A stretch of DNA of 8,213 bases, from NCBI GenBank assembly GCA_050011895.1, contig JBEKIF010000124.1, positions 1 through 8,213 of the forward strand, read 5' to 3'. The notes under the pieces were generated by a model, which was not told where the DNA came from, made no database searches, and was given only the letters and a program-made list of their open reading frames with translations. The stretch comes from DATBGO01 sp050011895 (GTDB lineage Bacteria > Actinomycetota > Actinomycetes > Streptosporangiales > Streptosporangiaceae). Made by a program: the position numbers and the translations under genes. Below are positions 1 through 5,724 of this stretch, piece by piece; within the stretch, counting starts at the first letter, position 1, and the number at the start of each line of letters is the position of its first letter.

Positions 1-1
1 G

Positions 2-148
2 GGGCGCCCGCCGAAAAGCCCCACCGAACAGGATGATCTGCGCGGATACCAGCATCTAGATGCCGAGCATTGGCTCGGCGAATATTCGGCGATCCGGGTC
101 ACGGCGAAGAGCAACACGGTGACCTGCGTGATCGTCCAGGTGGGATGA
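2..148 (+). CDS. C-terminal end of an unrecognised protein (5' part outside window)
   Basis: An open frame runs from the window edge to a TGA at 146-148 and encodes 48 residues with natural-looking composition, including GYQHLDAEHWLGEY and ending SNTVTCVIVQVG. Third codon positions are mostly G or C, as in the intact genes here. I do not recognise the family and no start is visible, so only the C-terminus is present. It runs on the same strand as the integrase that begins 76 bases later, with a hairpin in between. It may be part of the same accessory region, but nothing in the fragment shows its role. Confidence 0.5.
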   Translation, partial: GRPPKSPTEQDDLRGYQHLDAEHWLGEYSAIRVTAKSNTVTCVIVQVG

Positions 149-168
149 CGGTGAGGTGACTCATCGTC

Positions 169-191
169 GCTGGGGCCTTGGCTGGCCCAGC
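169..191 (+). terminator. Hairpin between partial gene and integrase, possible terminator
   Basis: GCTGGGgCC pairs with GGCCCAGC around a six-base loop, an 8-bp stem with one bulged G. It lies 20 bases after the stop of the partial upstream gene and before the integrase ribosome site. There is no T tract, so it would be a GC-rich, tail-less actinobacterial type of terminator at best. Confidence 0.3.
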
Positions 192-212
192 CTCCAGGGT
201 CTCAGCCGTCCC

Positions 213-218
213 GGGAGG
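213..218 (+). promoter_or_regulatory. Ribosome binding site fixing the integrase start
   Basis: GGGAGG lies six bases before the ATG at 225. The upstream in-frame ATG at 156 has no comparable site, and the residues between the two do not resemble recombinase sequence. The start at 225 is therefore preferred. Confidence 0.7.
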
Positions 219-224
219 TACCCG

Positions 225-1070
225 ATGACTACCACCGCATCGTCCCCGTCCGCCGCGATCTCCGTCACCGAGCCGGTGTTCACTCCGCAAGAGGAGCTGG
301 CGCTGGCCGGATTCCTGGCCGGGTATACCGGCCTGACTCGCGAGGCCTACGCCCTGGACTTGCGCCAGTACGCGAATTGGTGCCTGCAGCGTCATCTGCG
401 CTTGTTCCAGGCCCGGCGCGCTGACATCGAGTGCTTCGCCCGCGACCTGGAAGCCAAAGGGCGAGCCCGGGCCACCATCACCCGGCGGCTGTGCACCATT
501 GCCGGGTTCTACCGGTATGCGGTCGAAGAAGATCTTCTCGACCACTCGCCGGCGGCGCATGTCCGCCGTCCGAGGCTGGACTACGAGTCGCACGCGATTG
601 GGCTGGACCGTAACGAGCTTGGCGCGATGCTTGTCGCCGCCGGGCTTGGCACCGCGGCTGAACATGCGCTGATCTCGCTGCTTGCGCTCAACAGGTTGCG
701 GGTCTCAAAGGCGACCGGCGCGAGCATCGAGGCGCTGGGCATCGAACGGGGTCACCGTACACTGACCATCACCCGCATGGGTGGCAAGGTTGTGACTATC
801 CCGCTGGCGCCACGGACTGCCCGGGCGATTGACCTGGCGGTCGGCGAGCGCTGTGAAGGGCCGGTTTTCCTCGCTGCCGGTGGGCGGCGGCTGGACCGGC
901 ACGGCGCTGCCCGGGTCGTGCGCCGGGTGGTCCGCCGCGCCGGGATCACCAAGCCCATAGGGCATCCCTGGCCTTACCCTGTCTGCGATATGGCGGACAG
1001 GGAGGCCAAGTCAGGCTCAGAGCCTTGCCCACGGCGAGCCGGGTCAGATAGCCAAACCGGGTCCTGCTAG
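225..1070 (+). pseudogene. Tyrosine recombinase/integrase, C-terminally truncated
   Basis: Phage-integrase (tyrosine recombinase) family, which cuts and rejoins DNA through a catalytic tyrosine. The ATG at 225 gives 281 residues. Residues about 20-105 form the SAM-like N-terminal DNA-binding domain (LTREAYALDLRQYANWC, ATITRRLCTIAGFYRYA). The catalytic domain then begins, with the first catalytic Arg in the motif NRLRVSKATGAS, where the family usually has GLRVSEATG-like sequence. The recognisable part ends near GITKPIG (about 945-960). The following residues (HPWPYPVCDMADREAK...) are unlike the family, so the HxxR box, the second His and the nucleophilic Tyr, roughly the last 70 residues, are missing. 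The G-to-R and E-to-K changes next to the catalytic Arg fit relaxed selection. It is very probably inactive. The break is next to a long inverted repeat. Confidence 0.85.
967..1015. repeat. Long imperfect inverted repeat with 6-bp centre, dif-like layout
   Basis: CCCTGTCTGC and GCGGACAGGG form inner arms with one mismatch around the centre GATATG. Pairing continues outward (GGCC with GGCC, then CCTG with CAGG) with small bulges, giving arms of about 20-23 bases. Two 10-bp arms around 6 bp is the geometry of Xer/dif-type recombination sites, but the sequence is not a dif consensus. It could also be a transposable-element end, a REP-like palindrome or a terminator. It starts within about 10 bases of where integrase homology ends. 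Confidence 0.65.
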
Positions 1071-1261
1071 CCGAGGTCAGGCGGTCTCGTGCTCCCCGGA
1101 CCCGCTGGAGGTCCCGTCCGACGGCCAGGTGCTCATCTGCTGCTCCGGCCCCGGTCCGACATTGGCCTGGGGGCATGTAATCGGGAACGGCACCCCGCCG
1201 CGCGACACACAGCCGCAGTAGCCTGCCAAGGGCAGCGCCAATTCGGCTGGCGTCGGGCGGC
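1071..1261. other. Intergenic stretch between integrase remnant and SDR gene
   Basis: No supported gene. One + frame (about 1099-1221) reads LEVPSDGQVLICCSGPGPTL, then AWGHVIGNG, then a stop. This faintly resembles the C-terminal strand of ketoacyl synthase III-type proteins, but it is too short and too weak to call. Just before, at 1039-1053 and 1057-1072, CCGGGTC(N4)TAGCC-like units form an imperfect tandem repeat. Confidence 0.4.
1223..1252 (-). terminator. Paired small hairpins after the SDR stop codon
   Basis: Reading leftwards from the SDR stop there are two adjacent stems: CGCCA with TGGCG around seven bases (1252-1236), and CTGCC with GGCAG around three bases (1235-1223). They begin about 10 bases past the stop, at the convergent end of the leftward redox cluster. 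There is no T run, so this is a weak terminator candidate. Confidence 0.3.
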
Positions 1262-1975
1262 TCAGAGTCGGCCGCCGTCGATGTGCAGGACCTCTCCGGT
1301 GACGTACGGCGCTGACTCGAGGTACAGGATGCCCCCCACGATGTCGCTGACCAGGCCCGCGCGGCCGAGCGGGGGCAGTTTCCCCGTGAGCGCCTCGGGG
1401 GTGTAGGACTCGGCTGGCTGCAGCGGGGTCTGGATGATGCCTGGCGCGACGGCGTTGACGCGGATGCCGCGGGAGGCGTACTCGACGGCCAGCGACTTGG
1501 TGACCGCGGCCAGGCCGCCCTTGGTCAGCGCGGTCAGCGCGGTTGGCTCCACCGAGTCCGCGCGGTCCGCGATGCTGGCGCTGATGTTGACGACATGGCC
1601 GCTGCGCTGCTTCAGCATCTGGCCGATGGCGCGCTGCGTCAGCCAGAAGAAGCCGGCCAGGTTGACGCCGATGACCAGCGCGTAGTCCTCGGCGGTGTAG
1701 TCGGTGAATGGCTTGGAGACGAAGACGCCTGCGTTGTTGATCAGGGTGTCGACGCGGCCGAAGCGGTCCAACGCCTGGCCAATGATCTTGTCGGCGGTGG
1801 CCTGCTCGGAAATATCGCCCTTGACCGTGAGGACGTCCGGGTCCTTCGACGGCTTGATGTTGAGAGAGTTGGTCACGACCGCCCAGCGTCGCTGCCGGTA
1901 TCCATCGACGAGGCCGGCGCCGATTCCCTGCGAGCCGCCGGTCACGATTACTACCTTCTGCCCAGTTTCGTTCAC
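1262..1975 (-). CDS. Short-chain dehydrogenase/reductase lacking the usual active-site Tyr
   Basis: Classical-SDR-sized protein (237 residues) with a Rossmann fold and probable NAD(P) binding. Visible motifs are TGGSQGIG at 12-19, NNAG at 80-83, N105 (VNLAG), Ser in NISAS at 132/134, K152 in LTKGG, and the PG motif in VNAVAPGIIQTP. In the standard YxxxK motif the Tyr four residues before the Lys is replaced by Thr148 (PTALTALTK), so the canonical catalytic Tyr is absent. Some actinobacterial and proteobacterial SDRs may share this variant, so it may be a real subfamily and not an error. The start is GTG at 1975-1973, with GGAGAA just upstream (complement of 1979-1984). It is the last gene of the leftward cluster, 82 bases after the nitronate monooxygenase gene. 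The substrate is unknown. Confidence 0.9.
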   Translation of the reverse strand: MNETGQKVVIVTGGSQGIGAGLVDGYRQRRWAVVTNSLNIKPSKDPDVLTVKGDISEQATADKIIGQALDRFGRVDTLINNAGVFVSKPFTDYTAEDYALVIGVNLAGFFWLTQRAIGQMLKQRSGHVVNISASIADRADSVEPTALTALTKGGLAAVTKSLAVEYASRGIRVNAVAPGIIQTPLQPAESYTPEALTGKLPPLGRAGLVSDIVGGILYLESAPYVTGEVLHIDGGRL

Positions 1976-2057
1976 GGCTTCTCCGTTCTCATGTGGTACT
2001 CATGTGTCCGCTCACGGGTGACGGAGGCTCAGCCGGGAAGGTCCTCCGGGCGCGGCA

Positions 2058-3020
2058 TCAGACCTGCAGGCGGGAGGTGAGCTCGGCGACGATGTCCGCT
2101 GCTGATTGTCGCTGCGTCACGAGTGCGACGCCCTGTCCGGCCCACATCGATAGCGCCTCGATGTCACCGGTCGTCCCGACCATCGGCGGCGCTCCCTCGT
2201 AACGAACGATTGCCTCGCCGGAGGCAAGATGCGCGATCACGTCGCCTATTCCGGGCCGCTGGTCGTCTGGGGGGCAGCCCGCGGCTTCCCACGCCTTGGC
2301 CGTTGAGTTGCGGAGGGCGCGGTGGGGAGAGTCGGGCCACCCGACGTCGTACAGGTTGGGATACCACTGCGGGTCGGTCTCGGCCGCGGCTATCAGCCGG
2401 CGCCGGTAATCCTCGTGGATCGGCATCTCCTCGGCCAGCAGGAACCGCGTGCCTACCCACGCGGCCTGCGCGCCCAGGGCGAACACCGCGGCGACTCCGC
2501 GAGCGTCACTGATGCCGCCGGCCGCGATGACCGGCACCGGCGCCACCGCGTCCACCACGGCGGGCACCAGTGGCAGCGTCGCGACGGTACTCCCCACGTG
2601 CCCGCCGGCCTCCCAGCCCTGGGCGACGATCACGTCCACGCCGGACGCGGCGGCCCGCCGTGCCTCCTCGGCACTGCCGACCGTGTGCATGACGATTCCC
2701 CCGGCGTCGTGCACGGCCTCGACGTAGCCGCCGGGATCCCCCAAGAAAAACGAGACGACCCGCAAGCCGGCCTCGAGGGCCTGGTCAAGGTGATGGTGAT
2801 GATCTGAGGTGAGAACGAAGTTGCCGCCGAACGGCCGCGCGGTCAGTGCCGCCGTCTCCCGGACGACAGCCCCGATGTCAGCAGACCAGGTCAACGTCAC
2901 CATGCCCAGCGCGCCGGCGTTCGAGACCGCCGCGGCCGCCTGGGGAATGTCGACCATGGGTGCCTGGACGATCGGCTGTTCGATCCCGAGCATCTCGCAT
3001 ACCGGTGTGCTCACTGCCAT
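2058..3020 (-). CDS. Nitronate monooxygenase / 2-nitropropane dioxygenase family FMN enzyme
   Basis: 320-residue TIM-barrel flavoprotein of the NMO/2-NPD/FabK-like family, which oxidises alkyl nitronates using FMN and O2, though many members have other roles. Features are PIVQAPM at 16-22 near the N-terminus, EAGGHVG at 137-143 with the family's conserved His (H141), VIAAGGISDARG at 164-175 and GTRFLLAEE at 190-198 as FMN-phosphate-binding segments. Length is normal and the protein is intact. The ATG is at 3020-3018, with a purine-rich GAAGGGG close upstream; this start fits the usual N-terminus (VCEMLGIEQPIVQAPM). An unusual run of four His lies at 74-77. It begins 42 bases after the redoxin gene ends, so co-transcription is likely. 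Nitronate specificity is inferred from family only; an enoyl reductase or other flavin role is possible. Confidence 0.9.
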   Translation of the reverse strand: MAVSTPVCEMLGIEQPIVQAPMVDIPQAAAAVSNAGALGMVTLTWSADIGAVVRETAALTARPFGGNFVLTSDHHHHLDQALEAGLRVVSFFLGDPGGYVEAVHDAGGIVMHTVGSAEEARRAAASGVDVIVAQGWEAGGHVGSTVATLPLVPAVVDAVAPVPVIAAGGISDARGVAAVFALGAQAAWVGTRFLLAEEMPIHEDYRRRLIAAAETDPQWYPNLYDVGWPDSPHRALRNSTAKAWEAAGCPPDDQRPGIGDVIAHLASGEAIVRYEGAPPMVGTTGDIEALSMWAGQGVALVTQRQSAADIVAELTSRLQV

Positions 3021-3062
3021 CGCCCCTTCGATGATCTTTGCCGGCCACCAGGTGAGCGTGCA

Positions 3063-3680
3063 TTACCTGGCCTGCCTGGGTTCTACATACGATGTCGGCT
3101 TCGTCCCGGGGGAGCGCCGGTCCCAGCCGTGAAACTTCGAGTAGTCGCCGGCGTCCCAGGCCTCGCGCAGTCCCGGCGTGCTCAGATCCCAGTCCGGGCG
3201 GATCTCGGCCGTGGCCGCGCGCAGGTCGCGCCACAGGTCGTAGAACGACGGGCGGCCCCAGAACCAGTAGCCGTTGTAGACACTGTGGATGACCAGCCCC
3301 GGCTTGAGCACCAAGGTGTGCGGGATCATCGGGTTGTGCTCGGGGTCGGTGTACTCCGCGATACCCAGATCCTTTTGGACAATCCGGCCGGGATCGGACA
3401 GGAAAGGCCACTGGGCGCCGACCGACGCGCGGAACTCTTGCAGCGTGTGATGGTCGTCGGTGGCGATCGTGGCGATCTGTGTATAAGCCACCGCGATCTC
3501 CGGGTAGTGCTTGGCCAGCTCCAGGTGCTGCCGGTGCTCTTTCGGGCAGTAGTTGCCGCGCGCGAGCGTCAGGATCAGCGGGTCCCGGCCCTGGAGCTCG
3601 CTCAGCGTGCGGACCGTGCCGGTCTGGTCGGGCAGCGAATAATCGGGGAAGGTCCCACCGGGGATGATGTCGGAACGCAC
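3063..3680 (-). CDS. Redoxin/AhpC-TSA-like (peroxiredoxin-like) protein, single cysteine
   Basis: 205-residue thioredoxin-fold protein. The N-terminal part reads PGGTFPDYSLPDQTG, then LSELQGRDPLILTLARGNYCPKE at 27-48, matching the redoxin layout. C45 sits where peroxiredoxins of the RGxWCPxC kind carry their peroxidatic Cys. It is the only Cys in the protein, so any peroxidase activity would need an external resolving thiol. A WPFLSDP motif (91-97) and IPHTLVLKPG (119-128) fit the later strands of the fold. The C-terminal 60 residues are Trp/Asp-rich and I do not recognise them. The start is GTG at 3680-3678, preceded by AGGAGAGG about 10-13 bases upstream (complement near 3691-3700), a slightly long spacing. 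First gene of the leftward cluster; the promoter should lie between 3690 and 3900, but I see no convincing -35/-10 pair. Confidence 0.85.
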   Translation of the reverse strand: MRSDIIPGGTFPDYSLPDQTGTVRTLSELQGRDPLILTLARGNYCPKEHRQHLELAKHYPEIAVAYTQIATIATDDHHTLQEFRASVGAQWPFLSDPGRIVQKDLGIAEYTDPEHNPMIPHTLVLKPGLVIHSVYNGYWFWGRPSFYDLWRDLRAATAEIRPDWDLSTPGLREAWDAGDYSKFHGWDRRSPGTKPTSYVEPRQAR

Positions 3681-3904
3681 GTGATGACCGCCTCTCCTTT
3701 GATGCCGCGGGTGCGACGTAGACCGTGCACATGTCTGTTTGCTGTAAGGACGTGGCTGTACCTGGAGGCACATGCGTGCCTGCCGGTAGGCGTGCCCGTC
3801 GGCGCTTCTACCCACACTTCCGCCTCGCCAGCAAGCCTCAAGCGCCGTGCCATCCTCGGGCAGCTCGCGGCCCGGTCGCCCCGCCACCATGAAGCTTCGG
3901 ACGG

Positions 3905-4081
3905 GAACGGCGCCTTCGCCCGGACGGTGTCTGCGATCCCCGGGCCCTCGACGAGGATGGCCGCGGCCACGTCCGCGACATCGCGGGTATCGATGAACGC
4001 GACCCTGTCCTCCCCAGCGTGCCCGCCCCAGGTTGGCGGCTCGCGCTGGTGGGAGTCGGTCCGGACCATGTCCGCGAGCAC
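3905..4081 (-). pseudogene. Fragment of NmrA-like NAD(P)-binding protein
   Basis: One minus frame reads VLADMVRTDSH, then DRVAFIDTRDVADVAAAIL, then VEGPGIADTVRA (59 codons). The segment around FIDTRDVADVAAAIL closely resembles the central region of NmrA/atypical-SDR NAD(P)H-binding proteins, where an AFID.RDVA motif precedes a helix of small residues. The Rossmann-type N-terminus (GATG..G) is absent upstream and the C-terminal part is not recognisable downstream in any frame. This is an internal remnant with no functional start. It runs in the same direction as the redox cluster, which suggests an ancestral gene upstream of the redoxin gene was deleted. Confidence 0.5.
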
Positions 4082-4274
4082 GTGGCGGCCCGGCGTTCGC
4101 CGTGCACGCAGGCAGCCCAGCCGGGCTGGCCGCGCAGCTGTGCTGGCAGCAGGCCGCTGACCGGCACGCGCCCGACGGGTGCGCGGCGGGACAGCTGCCG
4201 GGCGCCAGCTGGGCCGGGGCCGGGTGAGCGGCAGGCGCCCGGGGCGGTGGCGCCCGTTGGGGGTGTGCTGCTGT

Positions 4275-4344
4275 CGTGACGGGCAGACTCGAACCCGCGT
4301 GATCAGCCTGGCAGGCTGAAGTCCTACCGTTGAACGAAGCCGCG
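4275..4344 (-). tRNA. Degenerate tRNA-Gly(GCC)-like sequence, broken in the T arm
   Basis: Read leftwards, D arm GTTC-AACGGTA-GGAC pairs fully (one G-U). The anticodon arm is TCAGC-CTGCCAG-GCTGA, a perfect 5-bp stem and 7-base loop with U33 and anticodon GCC (Gly). A four-base variable region is followed by GCGGG-TTCGAGT. The T loop is good, but the 3' stem side reads CTGCC where a CCCGT/CCCGC-like sequence is expected, so only about three of five pairs form. The acceptor arms pair poorly and no CCA is encoded. The first three quarters look like a genuine bacterial tRNA-Gly and the 3' end does not. Most likely a tRNA pseudogene or a rearranged tRNA/attachment remnant. Confidence 0.5.
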
Positions 4345-4361
4345 TTGACGCAGTCAGCGAT

Positions 4362-4367
4362 AGGAGA
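4362..4367 (+). promoter_or_regulatory. Strong ribosome binding site for the 4374 gene
   Basis: AGGAGA lies six bases before the ATG at 4374 and fixes the start of the frameshifted gene. Confidence 0.7.
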
Positions 4368-4373
4368 ACTTCC

Positions 4374-5110
4374 ATGACCGAACCCAGCCTTGAGCAGAAT
4401 ATGGCAGCGGCTCGCCACGAACACCTGGTCCCGGGCCGGGAGATCCACATGCAGGGCATGCGCGGCCACCGGTTCTGCGAAGTGGGCCTGATCGCTGGCA
4501 CTGGCCAGGACAACGCCATCGCGAACATCTGGAACACCACCGGTGCGTGTGACCCGACACCGGAGCAATTCGACGCACTCGACCCCGACACGATCGCGCG
4601 TGAAACGGAGCCCTGCGCGCCTGGCTCAACCCGGTTAGGTACTGGATGTTCGACCAGCTCGATGTCTGGGAAGCCGGAGACGACAAGACCTTCGGGAGCA
4701 TCATAGGCACCTGGATGGGCGTCGTTACCGCCGCAACGGTAATGCAGGCCCCGGTTCAGGCCAGCTATGATCCCGGCTACGTCTATTGCGCCAGCGCCTT
4801 CACCTTCAACAAACGCAGCGAGGTCTACCTGCTCAAGGCTCCCGACGGTGAACTGTTCGTCATGCAGTCCTTCGCCCGGCACTCGGATCCGGCTCCAGCC
4901 AAAGACGAGCTCGCGCATCTCGCCGGCCGGCTCGACCTCCCGGCCGGGTGGGGCTTTCGCGCTGAGGTGCTTGACCATGACCTGGAGGTCTCGCCTGCCA
5001 GGCACGACAACCGCGCACACGTCGTGCAGGACAATCTGCACAACGTCTACCTGGGCTCGGACGTTGGCAGGGCATTCAGCCAGCTGACTCCGGAAGACGG
5101 GCAGTGGTAG
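4374..5110 (+). pseudogene. Conserved-looking protein of unknown function, interrupted by a -1 frameshift
   Basis: The first frame (ATG 4374) encodes 79 sensible residues, MTEPSLEQNM to DPDTIARETE, then turns into low-quality sequence at 4611 and stops at 4706. The next frame, entered at 4610, continues naturally with ALRAWLNPVRYW, then MFDQLDVWEAGDDKTFGS, and ends at the TAG at 5108-5110. Re-reading one G (or restoring one lost base near 4608-4612) gives a single 245-residue protein. It has no signal peptide or membrane segment. It contains EVGLIAGTG, IANIWNTTG, AFTFNKRSEVYLLKAPDGELFVMQSF and DLPAGWGFRAEVLD, suggesting a soluble alpha/beta protein. I have a sense of a conserved hypothetical family but cannot name one. 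The gene may be inactive, or the missing base may be a sequencing error. No slippery heptamer is seen. Confidence 0.7.
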
Positions 5111-5160
5111 GCACTTGCGAGGAGCCAGGGAGGTCACGCTGATCCTGGACGAGAGCTCAC

Positions 5161-5231
5161 CGCCTCCGGCAGGAGTCGAACACGGCGACCTTCGGGACAG
5201 CCAGGCGCTCCGCCAGCTGAGCTACAGCCTC
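5161..5231 (-). tRNA. Second degenerate tRNA-like sequence (Asp-GTC-like)
   Basis: Read leftwards: GAGGCTG, TA, then D arm GCTC-AGCTGGCG-GAGC (perfect 4-bp stem), then CCTGG-CTGTCCC-GAAGG. The last is an anticodon-arm position with U33 and GTC (Asp), but only the outer three stem pairs form. GTC then TTCGACT (a T-loop-like sequence) follow with poor T-stem pairing, and the acceptor arms do not match. The D-arm half is near-canonical; the anticodon stem looks as if a few bases were lost. This is a probable tRNA pseudogene on the same strand as the Gly-like one about 820 bases away. Confidence 0.4.
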
Positions 5232-5369
5232 ATGCGAAATGTCCGGATGGCCGCGCCACGGCGTGCGCCGAAGGCTCCAGCGAGGGATGCGCACCGTTGG
5301 AGCCCCAACTGGCGACGGGCGCTGACGACGGGCGAAACAAACATGGGCACGGCACACACCGGTCAACGG

Positions 5370-5385
5370 CCTAGCTATAGCTAGG
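5370..5385. repeat. Perfect 16-bp palindrome followed by a small hairpin
   Basis: CCTAGCTATAGCTAGG is its own reverse complement. Directly after it, CCCG-AAG-CGGG (5387-5397) forms a 4-bp hairpin. The CTAG content is striking because CTAG is rare in many GC-rich bacterial genomes. It could be a dimeric regulator site or a decayed element end; no adjacent intact gene explains it. Confidence 0.6.
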
Positions 5386-5472
5386 TCCCGAAGCGGGTGA
5401 ATGGCTACAGCAGGCCATGCCATCCGGGCCACCTCCCGCTCGTCACGCTGCGCGACGTCATCCAGCCGTTAC

Positions 5473-5487
5473 CCCCCTCTTAGGGGG
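5473..5487. repeat. Compact C/G hairpin
   Basis: CCCCCT and AGGGGG pair around a three-base loop (CTT), with two further pairs outside one mismatch. It interrupts a + frame that reads TLRDVIQPLPPS then stop, and precedes the fragment at 5486-5613. It could be a terminator-like hairpin or insertion scar. Confidence 0.5.
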
Positions 5488-5613
5488 CTACGTCGCCGGT
5501 CTGAAGGCGCTGCACAACGCGATCATGGCCGAGCGGCGCCCGGCCGGTGCTGGTACTCGGTGACTTGCGGCGGCGGCCCGCGCTTGTGCCCGGAGTGTGA
5601 CGCCGGTGAATGA
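5486..5613 (+). pseudogene. Possible small cysteine-rich protein remnant with frameshift
   Basis: One + frame reads GYVAGLKALHNAIMAERRPA (5486-5545), then stops at about 5561-5563. The neighbouring frame then reads RCWYSVTCGGGPRLCPECDA to a TGA at 5611-5613. Joined, this would be a short helical segment followed by a CxxC-type zinc-ribbon tail, a layout seen in small actinobacterial proteins. No start codon with a ribosome site is visible. This is a weak call resting on composition only. Confidence 0.25.
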
Positions 5614-5678
5614 CTTGCTACTTGGATGGGCACGCTACCACCGGCGCTGAATCCCGATCATCGCAACATCGCCTGCAG

Positions 5679-5697
5679 ACCCCGTCGTAAGCGGGGT
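5679..5697 (+). promoter_or_regulatory. Hairpin in the leader of the VOC gene
   Basis: ACCCCG pairs with CGGGGT around a seven-base loop, ending 17 bases before the ribosome site of the VOC gene. It may be a terminator of upstream transcription or a leader structure. Confidence 0.3.
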
Positions 5698-5713
5698 GTG
5701 AGACCCAACCAGT

Positions 5714-5718
5714 GGAGG
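5714..5718 (+). promoter_or_regulatory. Ribosome binding site fixing the VOC start
   Basis: GGAGG lies six bases before the ATG at 5725. The in-frame ATG at 5626 would add 33 Arg/Pro-rich residues unlike the family and has no comparable site, so 5725 is the start. Confidence 0.8.
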
Positions 5719-5724
5719 TGCCAG

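Larger units (their letters stand above)
3681..4373. other. Gene-poor region holding decayed sequences
   Basis: About 690 bases upstream of two divergent genes. It holds an NmrA-like fragment (3905-4081) and a degenerate tRNA-Gly-like sequence (4275-4344), described separately. 4082-4274 is very GC-rich and open in several frames, but none gives a recognisable protein. Very long minus-strand frames cross this region only because high GC removes stop codons. Confidence 0.5.
5232..5724. other. About 490 bases without an intact gene
   Basis: This stretch holds an inverted repeat of GGCTCCA (5273-5279) and TGGAGCC (5298-5304), a perfect 16-bp palindrome, a C5T/AG5 hairpin, a possible broken zinc-ribbon fragment and a hairpin just before the VOC gene. 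The frames open across it have no consistent protein-like composition end to end. Confidence 0.5.

Noticed and set aside
81..91. Shared 11-mer AATATTCGGCG at 81-91 and 7927-7937
   Set aside because: Several shared 11-mers are expected by chance in a window of this size, and the flanks do not align.
156..224. Upstream ATG start for the integrase
   Set aside because: No ribosome site; a clear GGGAGG precedes the ATG at 225, and the extra residues do not resemble the family.
1099..1221. C-terminal fragment of a ketoacyl synthase III-like protein
   Set aside because: Similarity is limited to a short glycine-rich AWG stretch; not enough to call a gene remnant.
3063..4568. Long minus-strand frame extending the redoxin gene far upstream (to 501 residues), and a similar frame at 3602-5137
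   Set aside because: Only the part from the GTG at 3680 has family motifs and a ribosome site. The extensions are Arg/Pro/Ala-rich, cross the tRNA-like sequence and lie opposite a better + strand gene.
4600..4620. Programmed -1 frameshifting in the 4374 gene
   Set aside because: No X-XXY-YYZ slippery heptamer or obvious downstream stem is present; mutation or sequencing error is simpler.
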